Positions 58,063-64,000 of a DNA stretch of 64,000 nucleotides are shown here, piece after piece; position 1 is the first letter of the stretch, and each line of letters begins with the position of its first letter. A model generated the notes under the pieces. That model was not told the DNA's origin. It saw only the letters and a list, made by a program, of their open reading frames with translations, and made no database searches. The stretch is from NCBI RefSeq assembly GCF_036417845.1, contig NW_027118693.1, positions 5,342,001 through 5,406,000 of the forward strand, read 5' to 3'. A program made the translations under genes and the position numbers. This DNA comes from Apteryx mantelli (taxonomy: Eukaryota > Chordata > Aves > Apterygiformes > Apterygidae).

Positions 58063-61000
58063 CTGTGGGGAGAAGGAGAGCTGTGAGCGAGAGCCTGTGC
58101 GGGCTTGATCCCTGCCCCTGCTGAGGCCGGGCTGACCGTGGCTGGGGCACAGCGACTCTCTCCAGTGCCTCTGAAGGAGGGAGGCAGGCAGGGCTGCGCA
58201 CCCCTGGCCTCGCTGGGGTTCACACCATCCCCAGGAAACTCTCAGCTCAGCCGTGCTGGAGACATACCTGTGTTGACCTCTGCCGTCTCAGTGGAGGACA
58301 GGCGTGGACTTCGAGCACCTCTGTGCTCAGAGGCAACCTGCATGGAGAAAGAAATCCAGCCTGTTTGTATGCAGTCAGCTTGTGACGACTGGAGTAATGC
58401 TGCCAAAAGCTGCGACATCCCAGGGGAGGGGACCTGCAGCTGGCACGCCAATGGGACAGTGCTCATCATATGGACATCACAGTGGTGCCGGGCTGGAGGC
58501 CATGGCAGGCTGATGGAGCCAGCTGGGTGCATGGCAGAAGGGGTCTTGCTGGCTGGTTGTGTGATGTGTCTGGTGCTGGGCTGCCCCTTCCCTCCTTGCT
58601 CTGTAGCTGTGCCCAGGGCAGACACCAGGGCAGGGGGTGGAGGGGACATGAGGCCTTGTGCACAGGGTATGGTCACCTCAGGCAGGCTGAAAGGCAGAGG
58701 CCTGGCCATGTCACCCATGGGACACAATGCAGGGGGCAAAGGGCTGAGGGTGAGAGCTTGGCACCGTGGGCAGGTGGGGTTGGTGGCCCCTGGGAGGGGG
58801 CAGCTCTCCTCACCCACTGCGCACACCCCCAGGCTCACGCATCCGGCTCTGTTTGGTGGTGAGCGCTGACCCTGCACTCCTGTCTCACCTGGTGCCGAGG
58901 GCCTCTGGCCAAGGGAGAAGCCTCCAGGCTGGCTCCCAGGGGCACTGGTGGGGCGAGAGGCACACTGCCGGGGTCACTGGCTGCCCCTCTGGTAGCTGCT
59001 CTGGTGGTGCTGGGGGGCGAGCGGGGCAGGGGGCTCTTGGCAGCAGCTCCCAACTCTGCCTCCTTGCTTGACACAATGTCCTCTTGGATCTTAGAAATGC
59101 AGGAGGTCTCCACTTTTAAAACCTCTTCATCCTGTGCTTCCTCTTCAGACAGGTCCACTTCTTCACTGTGCATCCCTTCGGACACTCTCTTCCCTGCTCC
59201 CTGCTCTGGCTCCTTCTTGAGGACGTGGGCTGTCGGCCGCTCCAGCAGCTCCTCTTCAGTTCTCACATCCCTGAAGAGCTCCAGGCGTGTGACATCTGGT
59301 TTCTGCAAGTCAGGGAATGAGGTTCTTCTTAAGACTTGCAATGAGAGAGGGAGAGGTGTGAAGGGAGAGGTTTTTTGAGAGCCAGCTGGGGCCACCCACC
59401 TCCCACTTGGTGCCACACAAGGCAGAGCAGCAGGCAGTGAGTTGGGTGTTGGGGCAGGAGTCCAGGCCTCGTGTCTGCCACATAGGCTGCCAGTAATGCT
59501 GCTCGCCCTCTCCCTGGGGCCTGGGACAGCCACTGGGCATCGAGAAGACTTGCAAGCATGCGTGTGGGCTTTAGCACTCAACACTGTGCTTCTCCCTTTT
59601 CTTCTTGGCACTCTTGCACTTTCCCCATTTGCAGGCAGACTCAGGCCCAACGGCAACACTGTGAATGCAATGACGGCCTGGGAGTGAGAAGGACCTTTTG
59701 CTAAGGTGCTTCTGTGCAAACTGCAGCAGATGCCTGTGGCTTTGCATGTCCTTCGGGGTCCATACCCACCACAGGAATCCCCAGCAGCTGCCTGTGTGTG
59801 TTTGAGACCATTGGTTTTCAGGATGCTGTTGCGGTATTTTAGTGCCTGCCTGCTCTGGGGTCAGCTACTGCAAGTGCTTCTGCAGTTGAATTTCACCAAC
59901 CCTCCCAAGCTGGCCTGTCCCCATTTAGGGTGTTTCCCCCAGTCTCTGCAATGGGACCTGTTGGCCCAGGAGTTGGGCAGTGCTGAGCAGAGCTGGGCTG
60001 GGAGGATTCAACTGGTGCCAGGAGCCAGGAGCTGGGGAGCCGCGCAGCCCCACTGGGGACCTTGCAGCAGCCGGTGCTGGGCACAAGGACACGTGTGACA
60101 TCGGGGCTGTCGCAGCTCAGCAGGGTGGCTGGCACCAGGCACAGGGGAGGTGACAAGGAAAAAGGGTCCCTAAAACCAATGCTGGGAGATGACACCTTTT
60201 CCTCACCCACCCTGCCCCACACCGTCCTTCACACTCACCTCCTTTGCTTTGGGAGCGGGTCGCGCAGATGTGGCGAGGGAGAAAGGCTTCCTCTTGCTCT
60301 CACGTGCCTCAGACCTGCTCTCTCTTGGGCTGTCGTCCTTGCCCAGAAGAGGGGCTTTCTGGAGTTGCAGGAAGCTCAGCCCCGTGCGCACCATCCAGTT
60401 GTTGCTGAGCCCCTCCAGAGACTCTGCATTCCCCAAGAGGATTCTCAGATGCTCGGACACAAGATTGGGGTTTATGCGCAGGGACTGGCTTCGAATGTGG
60501 GGGACGATGTTCAAACCTGGCTGTCGTGAGCTCTTCCCTGCCCAGATCCCCAGCCCGGCCCCCACACCTGGGGCAGCTGGGGCAACGGCCCCGCCGGCAG
60601 CGCTGGGGCCCCCGGGGGTGGTGGGCACTGCTGTGGGGTGGTCGCTAGCAGGCCCTGCTCGCTGGCACCTGGAGAGCTCCTCAGCGAGTGCTGCTGCCTC
60701 GGGCACGCGTCTCTCGAAGCACGTTTCATCCCTGCCAGTGTCTTGGTGGGATCTGCTCTGCAGCAAGACGTCCCCATCCGTGGTGTCAGCCACAGGGCGC
60801 GTGGTTTTGTCAGGCTCTGTGGTCTGGTCCTGGCCTCTGCTTGCTGACACGTCTGGGCTGTCTGTGTGTGCTGACAGCCCCTGCACCACAGCCGTGCTGA
60901 GCTCCAATGCACCTTCACCTGTGTCTGGCTGCGACGGCTGCCCACCGGGTCCTGGACTTGCACCTCCAGCACGGCTCCAGGCTGCCACCAGCAGCTGCCA

Positions 61001-64000
61001 GACTGAGTCCTGCAGGGCTTCGGCAGGTGGTGCGGGGCCGTGCGGGACAGGTCCCCGGCTCTCAGCCCTCCCTGCCATACCCAGGTCTTGGAGGATGCCT
61101 TGAGGAAGGCCTGCAGACTCCCTGGGAGAAGGCGTTGTGGACTGGGGTTGGCCCATTTCACTGTTGTCTGCTCTCCTCCCTTCCAGGGTTGGCAATAGTT
61201 TTCCTATTATGTCCCTCACCAAGGAAATATTCTCAGCATTGAAGTCGCTGGTGGGAAAAAGGGACACAAGTTTCTCTGAAAGTGTTTTGATGAGCAGGGA
61301 GGAGACGGAGACGTTGCTGGCTTCGGGCAGTGAAGGCTTGGAGTGGCCGCAGGGCTCTGCAAGGTCCTGGTGCATTTCCTCCACTGTGCTGTCATCTGCA
61401 CCAGGCGGCTGGGGTGATGCTTCTGCAGGGGTGCAGGCCTGGAGCCAGGCCCCAGAGATCCCCCTCAGCACCAGCCTGGCTGCAGCCTCGCACAGAGCTC
61501 TGCACACGCTTTGCAAGTACAGCTGCCCAAACTGCACCAGCAGCTGTGCACACACCGACTGCACCATGCTCTGAGCATCACTGTCTGCACCCAAGCACTC
61601 CTCACAGAGGGGAGCTGGACCTTGCCCTTGAGACAGCTCCGTCATGATGCTGCTTCTGAATTTCTCAGCGGGGGACACTTGCCGTTCAGGAGGCTGCTGC
61701 TCTCTTCTTTGGCATGCTGAGAAGTCACTTAGCAGAGAGTCATTGCCGTGTGCTGCTGTGTCCAAGGGTTGTGCCTTGGCCCGCTGGGCACAGGTGTCTT
61801 TGGAAGCTGGCAGCAACCTGCTCCTTAGCTCATTGCATGTTTCCTCAAAAAGCTCATCCAAATCAACCCCAGCTGGCGCCTGTGGCAGCCTTGGCAGTGT
61901 TGGGCAGGTTGCCCAGGGTTTGCCCTGCTCCTCATATGCTGGCCCGCCTTGGTTCTCCTCTTTAGACACCGCCTGGGCTCCCGGGGAGGAGCAGGATTGC
62001 CCGGAAAGCTGCTGGTTAATTGGGGGAAGAGTTCTCCTCTTTACGGGTCCTTGCAACCGCCGTGGTTTTCCCAGTGCTTGTCTGGAAGACCGAGGCCTGA
62101 CTGCACGTGTGGAGCAGATACGTTCTTCAGTTCCTCTGGTCAGGGCACAAACATCCCTCCTGCATAGTTGAAGGGAAGTTGAAGCAAGATGAGAGGGTTC
62201 TTGTTCTTCCACTGGCAAACCAAGAGATGGAATCTCTTCTGCAACTAGCCCCCTGTTTCTCAGAGGCTCTGCCTGGAATTCCTGAGGGGACCGTGCTCTT
62301 GTAAAAGCCCTGCAGGACAGTTTCTCCCTGCGCTCCGGAGGAGCCTTCTTTATAATGCAGACGGAGGCTCCCAGACATTCCGCCCTCGCCAGAACATCTT
62401 GGACAGTGTCCTCCGCCATCTGGGTGACCATTGCATTGTCGGTGGTGAGGTCATCCACGAGGCCTTGGCGTTTCAGTGCCTTTAGAAGTGCACCTTCTCT
62501 AGGAGCAGGGTTTCTGAGGTGTGGAAAGCTTTCCTTGCCAGCTGGACGTCGTTTTGGTTTGACCTCTGCTGTGGATGGATATTTATAAGAGGCTTGGCTG
62601 AAAGGATGCATCTCTGCTCTGGAGCGCTCCATGGGAAACTCTGGCTTGAGTCGTGCCCTTAAACCTTCCTTTGGCAAACTGGGAAGGTGTGTGGGGCAAA
62701 ACTGTGGGGCCGGTGGGGCTTCTCCCATGGGAGTCCTCTGCATGGGTCGCTTCATTGGGGCTGAGAGGACGACCCCGTGGGTACTCTGTGAGGGGAATCT
62801 CCCAGGCTCCTCACAGCTGCTGAAGACAGGCGTTGAGCGTGCCAATGCTTGTGCACTCGCTCTCGACATCTCTGCGTACTCACAGGCAAGTGGGTGTAAG
62901 ATCCCTATAATCTGCCTCAAAAACGCGGTCATGATGCTCTCGATTTCCCTGTTCCTTTCTTCCAGCCTGTCCCTCTGCAAGAGAAGCAAACAGGGAAGGC
63001 CAAGTGAGCCTGCTCCTTCCCTCCCTGCTCTCCATCCATCCCACCTGGCAAACATCCTCCATCCCTGACACCAGCCTCGATGGCTGCGCTCTCCCATGAA
63101 TGTGTCTGCTACCCTGCTCCAGTCAGGCAGGGAGAGGACTCATAACAGCAGGGCAAGCGATGGGCACAGGAGGCTTTCTCAGAGGCCCCAAGGGATGCCC
63201 TGGCAGACTGCTGGGCCTGGCTGTGGTCCCAATGGGCCAAGGGAGAATTCCTTCTGGGATCCTGGAGAAGCTGCCTCTTGGTTTCCATGGGGCAGGCGAG
63301 GAGGTGAATGGGCTTGATGGGGCCATCCCAAGGGCATGCAGCTGTGTTTCTGAGGCCAGCGCGGGGTTCTGATGCTGAGTGGAGGGTGGTGAGAGCAGAG
63401 ACAGGCAGGGGCTGGCTGACTGAGGGCTTTGGGGAGCCTTCTTTGGGGGAAAGGGCCTGCAAAGAGGCAGGAGGATTTGGGGAAGCTGAGAAGCGCTATG
63501 AGATCCTTGGAGCAAGAAGCAGCTATGGGAATACTGTGCTCTTCAAGGCCAGTTCACGCTGGCAGCAGAGCCTGGGGAAGAGCCCCTCTATTGCTGAGCT
63601 GGAGGCCAGAGAGCCAGGAGCCACAGCACTGTCCTGATGGCAGTGGGAGCTGCAGGAGCTCCCAGGCCCTGGGAGCTGGGCTGCCTCCTTGCCTGCTGAG
63701 GGATGGGAAACCAAACCTGGGCTCTGAGGGTTGCACACTCTGGTCCCCGTGTGTGCTTGAAGAGGGGGCAAATGATTTTCACGTAAGGCACGGGTTTGAA
63801 GCGTGAACTCCCCATGCAGAGCAGGCAGCCAGCCTGCAAGGGGGCAGAGAGCTCCTGGCCTCTCCAGGCACCTCCTGTCTGGTTATCAGCAGGTCGGAGG
63901 AGTCTGGAGGAGGCTTTACCACTGTCTCTGTTCAGCCATTTACCTTTTGTCTCTTCTTCCCAGAGGCCCGAGAGCTCCTTGGACCAGGGAGTGAAGGCAG
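57908..64000 (-). CDS. FSIP2-like gene (sperm fibrous sheath protein), 3' part, five exons
   Basis: Five exons on the minus strand fit one reading frame: 64000-63944 (partial), 62974-60239, 59302-58889, 58337-58268 and 58062-57908. All introns have GT/AG ends and the phases agree (0, 0, 0, 1). They encode about 1,144 residues and end in TGA. Candidate identity is fibrous sheath-interacting protein 2, a very large testis protein that contacts AKAP4 in the sperm tail. This rests on the segments RDRLEERNREIESI, NPNLVSEHLRILLGNAESLE, and KPDVTRLELFRDV directly after a splice junction, which recall the C-terminal part of mammalian FSIP2. The rest is low-complexity and fast-evolving. The 5' part lies outside the window. 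The main exon here is much shorter than the giant FSIP2 exons, so this may be a shortened paralogue. Identity is moderate; the exon model is stronger. Confidence 0.65.
58268..58337 (-). CDS. FSIP2-like gene, small exon d (70 bp)
   Basis: Acceptor TTTCTTTCTCCATGCAG|GTTGCC and donor AACACAG|GTATGT flank 23 codons plus one base (VASEHRGARSPRLSSTETAE...). It enters in phase 0 and leaves in phase 1. The call rests on splice signals and frame. Confidence 0.5.
58889..59302 (-). CDS. FSIP2-like gene, exon c (138 codons)
   Basis: Acceptor CCCTGACTTGCAG|AAACCA and donor CACCAG|GTGAGA, phase 0 at both ends. It starts KPDVTRLELFRDVRTEEELLERPTAHV, the most conserved-looking part of the gene, then an acidic stretch (DLSEEEAQDEEVL) and a Ser/Pro/Ala-rich end. 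An alternative acceptor about 35 bp upstream (CATTGCAAG) is weaker. Intron 60238-59303 (936 bp) is otherwise empty. Confidence 0.65.
60239..62974 (-). CDS. FSIP2-like gene, main exon (912 codons)
   Basis: Acceptor CTTCTCTTGCAG|AGGGAC and donor AAGGAG|GTGAGT are both strong, phase 0 at each end. There is no stop in 2,736 bp. The start is helical (RLEERNREIESIMTAFLRQIIG). The middle has Ser/Pro/Gln-rich regions and two helical segments (about residues 475-540 and 590-640, the latter with SLLIKTLSEKLVSLFP). The C-terminal end has NPNLVSEHLRILLGNAESLE, which resembles a conserved FSIP2 tail region. No enzyme domain is visible. Confidence 0.75.
63944..64000 (-). CDS. FSIP2-like gene, exon a (partial)
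   Basis: Nineteen codons ending ...GKKRQK before the donor AAAAG|GTAAAT, phase 0. The exon continues beyond the window. Joined to the next exon it gives a basic stretch followed by RDRLEERN, a likely coiled coil. The intron 63943-62975 (969 bp) holds no recognised gene. Confidence 0.5.

Noticed and set aside
58105..58869. 254-codon plus-strand frame
   Set aside because: It is antisense to the splice-supported minus-strand exons and has no recognisable domain.
58242..58877. 211-codon minus-strand frame as one exon of the FSIP2-like gene
   Set aside because: Clear splice signals at 58337 and 58268 define a 70-bp exon within it, and the remaining sequence looks intronic.

Overview
This is vertebrate nuclear DNA, most likely from a bird. 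The evidence is a CR1-type LINE with CR1-style 8-bp tail repeats, several short LTR retroelements (one with the tRNA-Trp primer site usual in avian retroviruses), an intronless olfactory receptor gene, eukaryotic tRNA genes and a multi-exon gene with GT/AG introns. A non-avian sauropsid (turtle or crocodilian) cannot be excluded from sequence alone. There are no operons, and most long open frames are artefacts of satellite DNA or CpG islands.

Layout. 1-470: diverged minisatellite monomers. 0.5-5.1 kb: AT-rich DNA without a recognisable gene. 5.09-9.65 kb: a nearly full-length CR1 LINE on the minus strand with an intact 977-aa endonuclease/reverse transcriptase ORF and an ORF1 broken by one in-frame TGA. 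9.65-11.02 kb: a truncated endogenous retrovirus (gag fragment, tRNA-Trp primer site, LTR). 14.7-15.5 kb: a probable solo LTR. 15.5-21.0 kb: a 65-bp satellite array of about 85 units with higher-order structure.

The main architecture is a very large inverted repeat. A left arm (about 21.0-26.49 kb) matches a right arm (about 39.65-45.47 kb) in opposite orientation around a 13.2-kb spacer. Sampled stretches are about 97-99% identical by eye, with some diverged islands. Each arm has a CpG island with paired CCAAT boxes, and the outer edge of each arm runs into the 65-bp satellite (about 85 units on the left, 8 on the right). The spacer carries an intact olfactory receptor gene, an olfactory receptor pseudogene, LTR-like repeats, a third partial copy of the arm promoter and a separate CpG island.

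46.09-49.56 kb: a compact, internally deleted endogenous retrovirus with two LTRs, a 6-bp target duplication and a primer site matching initiator tRNA-Met. 49.6-52.7 kb: another probable LTR, more diverged monomers, a tRNA-Ala(CGC) gene, a near-perfect 75-bp-arm palindrome, and a tRNA-Asn-like sequence enclosed by an 82-bp inverted repeat. 57.8-64.0 kb: the 3' part of a multi-exon minus-strand gene, probably FSIP2-like (sperm fibrous sheath). Five exons with matching splice phases, a stop codon and a poly(A) signal can be traced; the 5' part lies beyond the window.

The genes do not form a pathway. The unifying theme is repeat biology: one minisatellite family in several states of decay, a giant inverted duplication that probably undergoes gene conversion, and retroelements of several ages inserted around it.
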